64,000 nucleotides of DNA from positions 5,697,170 to 5,761,169 of the forward strand of contig NC_031480.1 of assembly GCF_000006565.2 (NCBI RefSeq). Direction: 5' to 3'. Below are positions 10,776-22,257 of this stretch, one piece after another; the stretch's first letter is position 1, and each line of letters starts with the position of its first letter. A program made the translations under genes and the position numbers. The notes below the pieces were generated by a model. It was not told where the DNA came from. It saw nothing but the letters and a program-made list of their open reading frames with translations, and did not search any database. This DNA is from Toxoplasma gondii ME49 (Eukaryota; Apicomplexa; Conoidasida; Eucoccidiorida; Sarcocystidae).

Positions 10776-13447
10776 CTATTTGGCTTGGACAACTACCTTC
10801 TCTCGCACCATATACGTACACGATCGGCAACCGAGCACGGTCACAAAAGAATCAAGGTAGATCCTGAAAAGTTGATAGACCGGAGGCAGCAACCGTGTGC
10901 GCCGTACCTTAAAGCTGTCGTAGATCCACCACTGCAGACCGGTGAGTGTACCGATCATGAGGACACGAGTTCCAAGACCCTTTGTGAACAGGTTCTTGTA
11001 GCCCATTTCGTTGATCATGGTGCCAAAGCTGAACGGCAACACCGAAGCGAAGCCACAAACGCAACTCACTGGCTTCGCCAACAACACTGCTCCAGAATAC
11101 AAACTACGACGATTCTCTCCTGCTGGTGGTGAACAGCAGTGGAATGAAATCATCAGTGCGGACAATACTCACCACGACAAATGTACGAAATGCATCCACT
11201 GTGCGCGAAAAAGCAAGATACAGGATTATAGTCCGGAGACATTGTCTACAGAAATAGACAACGATGAGGAACTCACTCTTGCCTGTATTCCGTTCCACCT
11301 GTCTCTAGGTATTACAATGCCACTGCTGCCTTCCCGATCGCCCTCGAATGGAAGCCCCACATCGGAGAACTCACGAATCCGAAATTGCGGCAAGAAGTCG
11401 CAGATCGTTTTGAGGAAAACCATGTTACGTCTCAGAACTGCAAGAATCCTTTCAACTAGCATACCGCATTACAGTCTGCGGATTCTCACCTCTTTCCCTT
11501 GTTTCCTGCCTTGCTCATGACGGACACGAGAGTGTCAGCGGGGTGAGACACGACGGCGCAGATGACACCAGCGAGATAGCCTGACAGAAGAACATCACCA
11601 GATCACAAAAAACCGAATATCTGCCAGAACGACACACTGTGAGTAGGAGTCTTCCAAAAAACAACAGCGCCCAGGAATGAAAACTTGCAGTCTGACGATC
11701 GGTATAGACGCCCTCTGTACTTCACAAGCCGGTAGAGCCGAACTATCGACGACGAGAAGGCGATGATTTTTGACAAATGCAAGTCTCGTGAGTATACGAA
11801 AAATGTTCCGTTGTCATACCCCACACATTTTCGAGTAGGGGAGATACCCTGAAACTTCGAGTCCGTGGACAAACATGTCTACTTCCACCGCAAAGAAAGT
11901 TAGGAAGGCGCATCACGTCAGCTCGAGCTTTACAAGTACAACTGTCAGAACACACGGACTCAACAAGTTCAGTAGTAGGAACCGCTTCCGCCGGACTCAG
12001 TTATAACAACTGGAGTAACTGGCGCTTAACAGCAATTCCGTCTTCCAAATTAACGCGTACTGAGCACATCCGGATAATGCACGAACAGTAGAAAGACGTG
12101 CATTTCTTCTAGCACTTACCCGAGGCGAAGGTAATTCCAAGCTGAGTAGTTTTGCTGTACGAATCCTTCGGCTTCGTAAAGATGTTATCGTAGAAGAGCT
12201 GGACAACCTTCTCAAAGAAGTAGAACTTCGCCATGGTGTACGGGATTTGGCGGCTCCACAAAGGCACGACACTTCCGAACTGCATGGGCAATCAGCAGCG
12301 GAATACAAGTTGTGTCCATCAAAAGAAAAATGCCGGCGCCGTTTCGACCACAAACAAGGAACCCATGCAGCCTAAGCATTATGTTGTCAATTCAAGTCGA
12401 AATTTCCATCTTCAAAAGGCGTGTCTCGTCTGATACCAGCTTCGCGGGATGACATCCTATCAGCCACAATCCATTTATACGGCACAATCTCCGGAAAAGG
12501 CAGACGATTGGTGCAGTCCAAAAATCACGGATACGGGGCGGTAGTGTTTAGTAGCCTGGAAGATATGATTCGGGTCGAACTCGGTTCACCGATGACACTA
12601 CGATCGGCTGCAACAGTAGTACCGTACCCAACGTCGTAGGAAGACCCAGGAACACACAAACCAATACTGTTAGGCACCACGTTGAACTGAATGTTCCCCC
12701 TTCCCTAGCTTCGCCTACCGTCGACCACGCGAATAGTTTGAACAGAAGTTTTCGCTTGGTATCAGCACCCTCGAAGTACATTTGCGCCGTCCGGATTGAA
12801 TCTAGGCGCATACACAACGTAAACTGTTTTTAGAGACAGAGATTGCTGCGCCCTCCACTTACCGGGAATTTTGTTTCCTTCTTCATTTCACTCATCTTTG
12901 TGAGAGCCGGGGAGAAGGAAGTCGGCCAGGTTCCTGCGGGGCTTGTCTGCATCTTGACTTTGACCATTTCCATTGGGCAGAGAGCGACATCGGCGAAGAA
13001 TTCAGCCGACGCGGAGGCGGCGAGCCACACGACGCCCTTGTTTTTGGCAGTGAATTCCTCTCCCATCAGGTTGCCGTACGTATCCTTGAAGTACTCATAC
13101 AGTCCGAACTTGAAGAGTCCCTGCATGCTGTATCCGAGGAGCGTAGGTGTCCAGCCGAGGCGGAGTCCAGCGGCTCCTTCCTCCGCCACGACCGTGCGCA
13201 TGCCAGAGACCAGACCCTTGTACTTGTCGGGGTAAACTTGCATCTTGCATTTGACCACATCAAGGGGTGTAACGGCGGTGTGGGTCAGTCCACACGACAG
13301 CACACCTCCGAGCATGCACTTGGCATAGTACGACATGGTGTGAGGCATCGCGTGCGGCTTTCTGGTGATTGGCTCCGAAAGACGGGCATCCCACTGGGAT
13401 TTCGCGGCCGCCAGCGGCGACGCCGCTGCAACAGAGAGAGACGACAT
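10776..13447 (-). CDS. Mitochondrial phosphate carrier (SLC25 family)
   Basis: It imports inorganic phosphate across the mitochondrial inner membrane for ATP synthesis. Exons by splice signals: 13447-12863, 12279-12120, 11580-11490, 11028-10908 (585, 160, 91 and 121 nt, 319 codons in one frame). Visible carrier marks are TPLDVVKCKMQV (first PxDxxK repeat), CPMEMVKVKMQT (second) and SHPADTLVSVMSK (third). It also has phosphate-carrier runs such as VPLWSRQIPYTMAKFYFFEK, FTKPKDSYSK and LQWWIYDSFK. The start is MSSLSVAAASPLAAAK at 13447; the frame is open further upstream to 14041, but that part lacks carrier features. The end is uncertain: after DSFK comes GTACGG, which is either a donor to an unseen last exon or read through to a stop at 10776. 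A broken partial copy lies at 1453-2062. Confidence 0.9.
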
Positions 13448-15203
13448 TTTCCACGCAAGAAAAGAACGGACCAAGAGACAAAAACGCCCACTGGAAAGGC
13501 TGCTGTCGCAGGGATCAAGTGAAATTTCGGGAATTCGGAGATTAAAGCGGGACCGATCCACGGGGGCGGGAAGCGAACTAAGACGAGGGGGAACGGAGGG
13601 GACGCTCGAGAAACGCGGTTCGTAAAGTAGTAGATTTGCCTGCCACACTGCGCAGGGGAAGAACCAAAATGGTAGAGAAAAGACACAAACGCGGCTCAGG
13701 AGAAGACGAAGACGGCCTCCAAACAAGAGAACACCGGGTCGATGCAGAGGTGGAAGAGAAAAGGAAAGAAAAAATCTCCACTTGGCACAATCCTGTGTCT
13801 CCTTTCGCTGACAGCCACAGAGAGAGCAGGATTCCAGACCCGGCAGCACGTTTTTGTAGGGCCTTTGCTCGCAAAAAGACATCGACGTGCAAAAGCCCAC
13901 ATCTGCACCACGCGCGGAGAAAATTACAAGACCTCGAAAAATTTGCACACATTCTGGGGCGACCCACAGCCGACTGTAAGACGAGGCGGGCGCCTTAAAA
14001 ACGGACACGTGAACGGGAGAGTCTGTGCGAGACAGCGTCAAATAAACACAGGAACACGGAAATACGTCTCAAATACCAGTAAAATTAGGGTTTAGACAGA
14101 CGAACACACGCCGGAAAAGCGTTGGTTCAGGCGAAAAAAAGTTCACAAACGCGAAGAGTCCTTAAAGGCCGGGGGTATTGGAAACAAAACGTTACTCGTT
14201 CTTCGGTGTCAGAGCTTGACAAGCGTAACTTGTTCTTGGTCTCCTGGCTTCCACTCCCAGCACTGATTTGTGCTGAGCAAAATGCCAGAATCTGGCGTTC
14301 CGTTGGGAGAAAATCCAAAGTTGGGGGATACGTGGTATCCGCAGCGATGGCAGCGGCAACGGGGGTCTGCAGATATATCCGTTCTTGCACGTTGGGTGGG
14401 CTACGTTCAACCTCGTGTACTTTGTCTCATCGACAAACCCAATAAAAGTGCTAATGCAGAAGAATGACGTTTCTTACTCGTTCCACGTGTATGGAAATAA
14501 ATGGAAAGGCGAACTTGAGTTATGGCGACGGTCTCACCGAACAAGGTGCGGGACCAGCCAAAGGCTATGTGCGGCAGTAGCTCAAATTACTGTAAAGAGT
14601 GAATGATATCCTATACCAAAGCAAGATCATCTCACAAAGGTGTTCAGGGCTCGCAGGTATCAACAAACGTTTGTCTGACGCATACTGAGTTCTATGGAAG
14701 ATGTGCAGCGATAGTGTTGACTGTCGTCATCGTGCAATTTGACCCGATTTTCTTGTATAAGGCTGCCCAGTTGGAATCACGAGTTACATCCTGTTCTTAG
14801 AAGTCGGGAGTTGGAGTGTGTTAGTCGTGCGACTCACGCTTTGTTTCGGATTGTGTCTTGTTGGTCTTACTTCAAGATTTTGAGGGCGTTACCATGAAAT
14901 AAATGGGCGTGTAGCAGTACCGACAAACAGGGAGTTTACGCACATGCAAGGGGAATGAGGACATCTGCTATCTGTCATAACTCGACAAGACACCAGTCTA
15001 CCATCACCAATGCTGGTTGGGAAGTTACAGTGGAAACTCGTGGTCGCCCCCCAAGGTGTTGAGGCCTCGAGATGTTGACAACGAGCAAAAAATTAGCTCT
15101 TCCTTTTCAGTCTCGGTCTCCAAGGGTTCCTCTTTCTGCATCAGGTCACTAGGTCATTGTCAGTTTTGAATCCTGGCCTACAGAGCGCCTCCTGTGGGTA
15201 GGG
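13448..15203. other. 5' region of the carrier gene and intergenic DNA
   Basis: The first 600 bases are the carrier gene leader and promoter region. The stretch at 14100-15200 has no frame with recognisable domains on either strand. Confidence 0.45.
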
Positions 15204-16154
15204 CTAACAGAAGAAGCTCTGTTTCCCCGATTTCACAGGAACCCCTCGGGCGGGAGCGGGCATGGCGCGAGCCACAAGGACGAGCGATCGACCATCCGTG
15301 TAGTTGTATTTCTTCGCATTCCGTTCCTGGCACTTGTAGTCCCCGTTGTGGGTGTGACTGCCGTCGAATTCCAAAAGAGGTAACACATGTTTCACCGGAC
15401 ATGTGCCTCCTGTGGGAAAGGGGATGCGAAAGTTGGCATCGTTCAGGCGGGCTACCGCGGCTCTATCCACGCGCTGAGGGTTGATCTGTATCTGCGTGGA
15501 CCTCACTTTGTCTGCTTGGGTTCTTTTCAAGCTTTCGATGCGTCGCAGACTCTGCCGTAGACGCATCTGACGCCCCCGCACTTCTGCTTGCTCGCGCTGG
15601 GCTCTGTTTGCGGCCTCCCGCCGTTTGCGTTCCGCCATCTGCGCCCGCAAAACCACGGCAAGGGCGACCTCTTCGTCCCTCCCACCAACGCACCTAACTG
15701 CATGGACTGCTAAGCCAAAGCTTCTCTCGCGCTGCAGTTCCTCTGGTCTCTTCTCTGATCGAACAACCTGCTTTCCGGATGCGACCTGTGGAACTGCTGC
15801 TTGACGTTTTTGAGAGATTCCTCGTCTCTCCTGGCGGGCCTGTCCTTCGTGGTGCGGTGCCGCTCCCGATGGAGGCCGCCGGGACGGAAAAGAGCACGAG
15901 TCGGCACAAGAAAACAGAGCGTTTTCATCGTTCGATGGCGACTGCGCTTCCTGGTTTTCTACTGAAGCTACACACGAACTAGGTGACAATGTAGAGACAT
16001 CTGTGCACTTGAAATGCTCTGGTATGTGCCCCGAATCTGTCGTGGGTTCCTGAGGAGGGGAGGAAATCGGTGGGCGACCTTTCGCAGTGTACAAAGGAGA
16101 AAACGACGCAGAAGCTACAGGTCTGTTTCTAGGGTCCAGGAATCCGGAAGCCAT
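15204..16154 (-). CDS. Hypothetical protein with basic helical region
   Basis: I do not recognise this protein. The frame from the ATG at 16152-16154 (MASGFLDPRNRP) gives 316 residues. It is open upstream to 16631, but that extension is cysteine- and hydrophobic-rich and looks non-coding. The N-terminal 150 residues are serine- and proline-rich and probably disordered. Residues around 190-260 form a long charged helix (AQMAERKRREAANRAQREQ and LRQSLRRIESLKRTQADK), a likely coiled coil or nucleic-acid-binding helix. The end is compact: FRIPFPTGGTCPVKHVLPLL, HTHNGDYKCQERNAKKYNY, then a stop after KQSFFC. The change from low-complexity to ordered sequence supports real coding. The single-exon structure is an assumption. 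Confidence 0.6.
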   Translation of the reverse strand: MASGFLDPRNRPVASASFSPLYTAKGRPPISSPPQEPTTDSGHIPEHFKCTDVSTLSPSSCVASVENQEAQSPSNDENALFSCADSCSFPSRRPPSGAAPHHEGQARQERRGISQKRQAAVPQVASGKQVVRSEKRPEELQRERSFGLAVHAVRCVGGRDEEVALAVVLRAQMAERKRREAANRAQREQAEVRGRQMRLRQSLRRIESLKRTQADKVRSTQIQINPQRVDRAAVARLNDANFRIPFPTGGTCPVKHVLPLLEFDGSHTHNGDYKCQERNAKKYNYTDGRSLVLVARAMPAPARGVPVKSGKQSFFC

Positions 16155-16756
16155 TGGCAAGACTACCGATCGAAGCCGGCGGCGTGCACTAAGCCACTGC
16201 AAACAACTCGACACGTGATCTTCACTAGGTATCCTGGATCCCTGTTCCTTTCTGTCTTCACCCCTGCCGGCGGACCGCCGCTCTGCGTGAACCTTTCCGT
16301 GTAACCCTAAAGCCAAAAAGTAAGAAGAAACACAGTGAAGACACACTGCATGAGATGCTGCGAACAAACGAAAAGCCGCGCTAAAGAGATGGACATCCGG
16401 ATTCACAAACAGACGCAGGGGTGGAGTCTGAATCTGCAGGTGCGTGAAAAGACACCCGAGAAAAGCATAGATGCTCTTTTTCAAAGATAAACGATAGATA
16501 GACAAATGCGCATTGCCACAGACAGATTCACTCACCCACAAAATGCCCATTTCCTTTTTATTGGAGCAATGAACATGGAGGGAAATGCCACTGCTTCTTT
16601 CCTTTGAAAAAACGACAGCACGGAAAGCCACTCTCTTCCTGTGGCATTTTCTTCTGTCTGTTCCACTCGAATTTTTTTCATCCCTCGTCCTCCCTTCCCG
16701 TCCACAAAAACATCTGTCGTCTCGCCCTTTCTACCCCAAACCACTGTCCCACCTTA
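16155..16756. other. Spacer between hypothetical gene and metacaspase
   Basis: This contains the leader of the hypothetical gene and the 3' end of the metacaspase gene. Its plus strand is rich in C and T at 16600-16760. Nothing else is seen. Confidence 0.5.
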
Positions 16757-19182
16757 TCACCACCCCTCACCCGCCTTCACACTGGCTGTCCCGACAAAAA
16801 AAGAACCTCCGTTTGAGGCGTGCGAGGTCGTGAGTTGCGAAAAGTTTCGCGAGTGGCTGTTCGAGTGTAACTCGTCTAGGCTGCCGGATAAGCCGCTCGC
16901 GAGTTTAGGGTAGACTGCACTCCCCATCACTTTCGTGTCGGAGGTATCCCCGTAAAATGCATGCACTGACGCCCCACCCGTCCCAGGGCTCCCTTCTCCT
17001 TCCCGCTGCTGTGTTCCATAGAAACTGAGAGTTCCACTCGTTTTTTGCCCCTTTGCGACACTCGCGCTTTCCGGCGCTTCCTTCACCCGCGCCTCCTGCT
17101 CTTGTCCAGAAACCACACCTAAGGGGGTTGGACTTCCTGTTGGTGTCACTCCAAACGCCCTCTGAAAGCACGCCTCCGCAGTATATGGAAGCGCCCCACC
17201 CGCTGCTGCGCTCCCCATATGCATGCGCTGCTCCTCCCGAATCCACTGCGGGTGGAAGAAGTCGTAGAAACTCCCCGACAACTCTTGGAGCGGAGTGACC
17301 GGGGAGTCGAACGCCGCAGTGGCCCAGCCCCGCAGACAAGCCCCAGGCGAAGTCTCCCCAGACAGAGACGCCCCCACGCACGGTCTTCCCTTCCCAGGCG
17401 CGAGGTCAGGAAACTGGATAAAGACCTCGTTCGGTCGCGCTCCGCCTCCCGAGTGCACCGTCAGCTCGGCCTGCTGATCGAGCTTGAAGAGGCGACTGAA
17501 AGAGAAAGACACAGGGAGAGAGAGACGCACATCAGCAGAAACAAGAATGTGAGCAAACGCAGAAGAAAAAAGAGAAAGGGGAAGAGAAAGGGCGGAGGAA
17601 ATGGTGCTGCGTACGGCAGCGAACGGGAAAGTCTCAAAAAGGGGGTTACGCCATAGAACCGAGCAGACAGTCAAAGGCTGGGGAGAGACGTTACAGGGGA
17701 TAAAGCATAAAAAGCAAAAAACGAGACAAATGCACTACACGATATACTGAAAAAGAGTATTACACAGGAGAAACTTTTGCTGGCATGCTCGCGCAGTCCA
17801 GTCGTTTCTGCTGATGAATCTTCGTCTCAAAGAGTCCAGTGTTGCTTACTTCCACTTCAAATCGTTGATCTGGTGCTCAATCTTCTCCATGAGCTTTGTG
17901 TACGTTACGCGGACCGGAACACAACCATTCCGCGCGCCACCTTCGTCCGAGAAAACGCGAATGGTCTCCTCGACAAGACCAGAGAGAGCAGAAACCACCG
18001 CCCACGTGAACACTCCTGGAAGAAACAGACACAATTCGTTTCGTAATAAGCCAACAATGAACGGATCCTCAGCGGGTTGAGCGGGAGAGGGGGGGAGGGG
18101 AAGGGGGGCAACAAAAGGACCTGCGTGTATGCTCTCGAGCCCACAGTTACCAGTTGGAAGCCTGAATAAATCAAAGATTCTACTTTATCGTCCTACTACC
18201 TCACGAGTAAAGGCGTTTACACTGATACATATATCTGTGTAGATGGTGATGCCTGCATATTTACGTGCATGCACATCCTCTCAAATTGACGACCGGCATT
18301 CCCACGTCGCAACAAGACTGAGAAGATTGACAATGACGGTGAGTAGACCAACGCAATAAGACGCCGGAAACGCAAAACGCACCAGATGGAGGCCTTACCG
18401 TGGACAACAGGCTTGGACTCAACTGTGCAGGACCCGTGACAGTTGCCTGGAAGCGACCGCGTATGGAAGCTGCGGATCCTGAACGAGTTGAAACTCGCCT
18501 CCAAGGCAACGCTTCCCCAGGCTGCGTAAGACAAAGGAAAAGAAACGAAGCAAACCGCTGACTCTGAAGGGACACACACTCTCGATAGAGTCAGTCTTTG
18601 TCAGAGAGGAAAGAGTACAAAAACCTACATCTCCCCCTTGCATGTGCACCGTTTTCTTCCACCGTATAACCCCATAGACGCCGAAGCACGCACAGTGGCT
18701 CAACCCTCCATTCGCATGTTCCCTTTCGGTTTGTAGTATTTAAGATGGCACCTTGAAGCGTATGTCTGCCGTTCGTTTCAGTCTCTGAACACCGAAAGTG
18801 TGTGCTGCATGTCTTACGTGCGGCAGCAATGCAGTACGCATTGAGCAGGCCGGGCTTCTCGTGTTCGTCGCCTTTGACACTGGCCGTTGACACGCAGCTC
18901 AGCGATTGGACTTCAACCGCCGGGAGGTACCGCGGCTGGACAACTTGTTTCTGCATATCTGCATGCAATCCAGGGAAACACACTCAAGACCACATCGACA
19001 AATGAGACTTTTCACAGACGGACGCAGGGTAGGGAAGCCTTGAAGGTTCGACTATTGCGTGCACTCGCGAGACGCTCTCTCAGGAACCTTCACCTTTTTC
19101 ATATTTCCTGCATGCGCGGGAGAGACCTCCACTGTTCATCCAGATGTAAACCGAATTCGCTGAGTACAAGGACGACCCTCTG

Positions 19183-19241
<59 letters not shown>

Positions 19242-19675
19242 GTTCCACTGCCGCTGGTCTATATCTTGCCTGTCTCTGCACGCATCTCTTTATGTTCCTC
19301 TATCAAAGTGTTTGAGAGAACGGTTTCCCGGCAACGGCCGCTTCACATATAGCCCTGACTCTGTCTGCATTAACTCCCGTAGTTCTCTCAAACTCTGAGT
19401 CACCAACGATTTCTATTTACATGCGGACCCGTGAAGTTACAGAGTGCATGCGATTACGATCTCGAAAAAAACGTACCGGGACTCGCCCAGACGTCAGAAC
19501 GGTACTTGGCCAGACACATCTTGTCGGTGGGGTCCGAGAATGGCCACATCCCCCGTTGTTTCACTCCTGAAACACCAGGGTAGAAAAGACACCAACAAAC
19601 GGTAGTCCAAAAAAAACCAAACTTCTTGAGCACTCACACGCAGAAGGGCAAGCTTCCTAACCAACATAAAAAGTA

Positions 19676-19709
<34 letters not shown>

Positions 19710-22257
19710 GTTGACCTTGACCAATAGTAGGGAGACGAACTGGAGCTGATTGCGAACAAAAAAAATCAACGTGGAAAAACAAACAAACGAGACGCACAGA
19801 CTGTGTCACTTGTGCCTATGTTTCCTTGGTTCGACGAACCTTTGATGAAAGTGAAACGCGACGAAGTCCCCGCCGGGTCGAGGACCGTTTGCCCCCCGCA
19901 GCAATCCAGGAAGATTGACAGCTGCGTTCTGTCGGGGATGTTGAAGAGAATCTGGAAAAAACGCAGAAGCGAACCAAACAGACTTGAAGACGAAGTGGAG
20001 AACACGGCATGCCCTCGCGCAGCTCCTAGTAGAAAGACATTGGACACGGGTGGCGGTTTCTTCTCACCTCTCGAATCTCTAGGGCACCGACAAGAGAGAC
20101 GGGATCTCCGCTTTCAACGTCGCGGACGTTGAAATCGCACGGTACGAAGGCTTCCTCATAGCCTTCTCCTTCCCAGCCGGACATGTTGTCCATCTGCACG
20201 CTGTGGCCCGAGAAGTAGAAGATGAGGCTGCGGAAAACAAAGAAAGCCAAGTGAAAACATTTGTTGAGACACTGGAGAAGAAAACGTGTCGCCTTTTCGC
20301 TGGATGCAACTGCTAGACATATGCCTGTCTCGTTTGGCTGGAAATGTCACTCACTAGTCATCGGGCCGTGCGTCTTCCACGAGCCACCGAAGTCCCCTGC
20401 AAAAAAAGTGGAAACAGACACATGTCAATGTGCTCTTCACATGCTCTTTGTCACTCTTGATCTCACTGTCACTGTCCTCACTCGTTCTCTGCCGCTAAGC
20501 CTCTTGGTCTGATCGTCTTGGCCTTGTCTTCCTCACCTCAGAATGTTGTGTCGTGTCGGGAGTTCCGCGACCACGGGGTTGGGCTCCTCGGACTCGAGTC
20601 TGTCGACGTCGACGAGGGAGTGCACGACTGCCTTCGTCTCCTTGTCTCGGCCTTGAGAAGCGACAAAGTGTTTCGCGCCAAAGTCCGCGACCCCGCGCAT
20701 CGCCTGGGACAGCGCCGACGCTGCACCCGACGTTTCCTCGCCACCTGCGGCGTGCATGCGGTCTTGCTTTGCAAGGAGAGTACCGTGTTTGGAGCCGTCT
20801 TTGCCCTGAATATAAGCGGCGGGCCCCAGGAAGGAGCCGTCCTGACCGCGGCCGCGGTAGCATGTCGACGGCGCCGTGTCGGTGAGGACGCAGATCTCTT
20901 TCGGGTCGATCCCGAGGAACTGCACGCATGCATGCGCGAACAAGTGCGCGTCGTTGCCTGCGCCGCGAATGTGGTACGGCTGACCCTTCTGGTGGCCGCA
21001 GCCCACGATAAGCGCTCGCCTGCGCGGACCGCGAGCCGCGTGAACAGACGCAGGACGCGCGGCCCGGGGGAGGATGAAGCTCGCCGTGCACGGCTGGCCA
21101 GGTGCAGCCGGAAACGCTGGCGGGAGGAAACTCGCATGCCTCACGTGAGGCGTCGCAAACGAAGGCAGGCGCGGGATCCGCGAAGAAGACTGCGGAATGC
21201 CTGAGGACACACACTGCGGCTCGGCGACAAACGCGCTCCCGTCCCGACTTGCTGGTGGACCCGAGAGGACCCGGGTGCTCCTGGCTGGCAGACCTTGTCT
21301 GTGTTCGGCGAGCGCTGCTTCGCCACGTTCCGCCACTGCAGCTCTCGCGTTTCCAGCTTGGTGCTTCTGCGCAAAGTGCATCAGCAACTCCCGTTCCTGC
21401 TTCATCAGATCCTGCAAGCGGTTCGCCTCGAATGCCTTCGCCGCCTCGAGCCGCTGCAGTGTCTGGTCGACGCTTTCCCGGGGGAGAGCCACGGATCGTC
21501 CTGCAGCAAGCGGCGGTGCCAACTCCGCTGCCCCGCTTCTGCCTAGGGAAAAGTCGCCTTGCAGCCCACCTGTTGTCTGAAGGGGAAGCGATGGGAAGAC
21601 AGCTAGCGGCGGGCCAGGCTGGATAACGGTGCGGGAGGTCTGCTCGGCGCTGCTGGGCACCGGTCCAGGAGACGGGCAAGACCAAGAGGTAGCGGGGTGG
21701 CAGAGCGGCCGCGAAGACACCGCTTGCGGGCTCCTCAGGCTCACCGTTGACTGCGCGAACGCAGATGAGACCTCCTTGGCACCAGGCTGTGTGAAGCCTC
21801 CCTTCGCGTAGAGCGACGGAAGGGATTGGGAAGACGCGGGGACCGATCTCACAGATCCGAGTGCCGGGGGTACACCCGGATGTGACACAGGCCGCTGCTC
21901 CTGGAGGCCGTTTCCAGAGAAGCCGCTCCGAGACTCCGGCACCACGAAAAAAGGGGGCTTTGCGTAGCCGCCATGTGAGTACGATCCGGCGACTACCGAA
22001 TGCGACAGATTTCTCTCAGATCTGTCAGCAGTCGGCAGTTGGACGACCCTCCCACCATTGGCGGTTTCTTCCGAGAAAGAAATTCGCGCAGTGTTGACGG
22101 GGTAGTAATACATTCTGGCAGACTGATGCGAATGCTCAGAAGTTCCGTTCTGCGCCTGCGACCCGTGGACGCCAGCAAGCGAAGGGGAACTTCCAGACAC
22201 AGGCGCGCCAGGCCTGTCGAGCGACGATGTGAACGAGTACGGAGTGTAGCTCGTCAT
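16757..22257 (-). CDS. Metacaspase (peptidase C14, p20 domain), 1050 residues
   Basis: This is a clan CD cysteine peptidase; metacaspases cleave after Arg or Lys. Exons: 22257-20537, 20396-20355, 20227-20068, 19951-19840, 19566-19477, 18521-18399, 18015-17850, 17495-16757. Phases close to 3153 nt. Residues 1-400 are low complexity with one charged helix (FEANRLQDLMKQERELLMHF). The p20 core starts at RRRALIVGCGHQKGQPYHIRG (about 425) and continues GAGNDAHLF, ICVLTDT and LRGLRWLVEDARPDD. The catalytic His is in FYFSGHSVQ (about H596), with Ser where most metacaspases have Gly. The catalytic Cys lies in FLDCCGGQTVLDPAG (about C659), the usual form being DSCHSG. GYEEAFVPCDF follows the His as expected. 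The last exon adds about 245 residues with repeated SFYGTQ and AFYGDT motifs. Two TA microsatellites lie in introns 4 and 5. Confidence 0.9.
19183..19239. repeat. TA dinucleotide microsatellite
   Basis: This is a run of about 28 TA units inside intron 5 of the metacaspase gene. It is a likely length-polymorphic marker. Confidence 0.95.
19677..19709. repeat. Interrupted TA microsatellite
   Basis: A TA run with two C interruptions, in intron 4 of the metacaspase gene. Confidence 0.9.

Noticed and set aside
13448..14041. N-terminal extension of the phosphate carrier frame
   Set aside because: The first 198 codons are serine-, phenylalanine- and cysteine-rich without carrier repeats; the ATG at 13447 gives a normal carrier start.
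20495..21685. 396-codon minus-strand frame and 228-codon plus-strand frame
   Set aside because: Both are shadows of metacaspase exon 1, arginine-rich because of its GC content.
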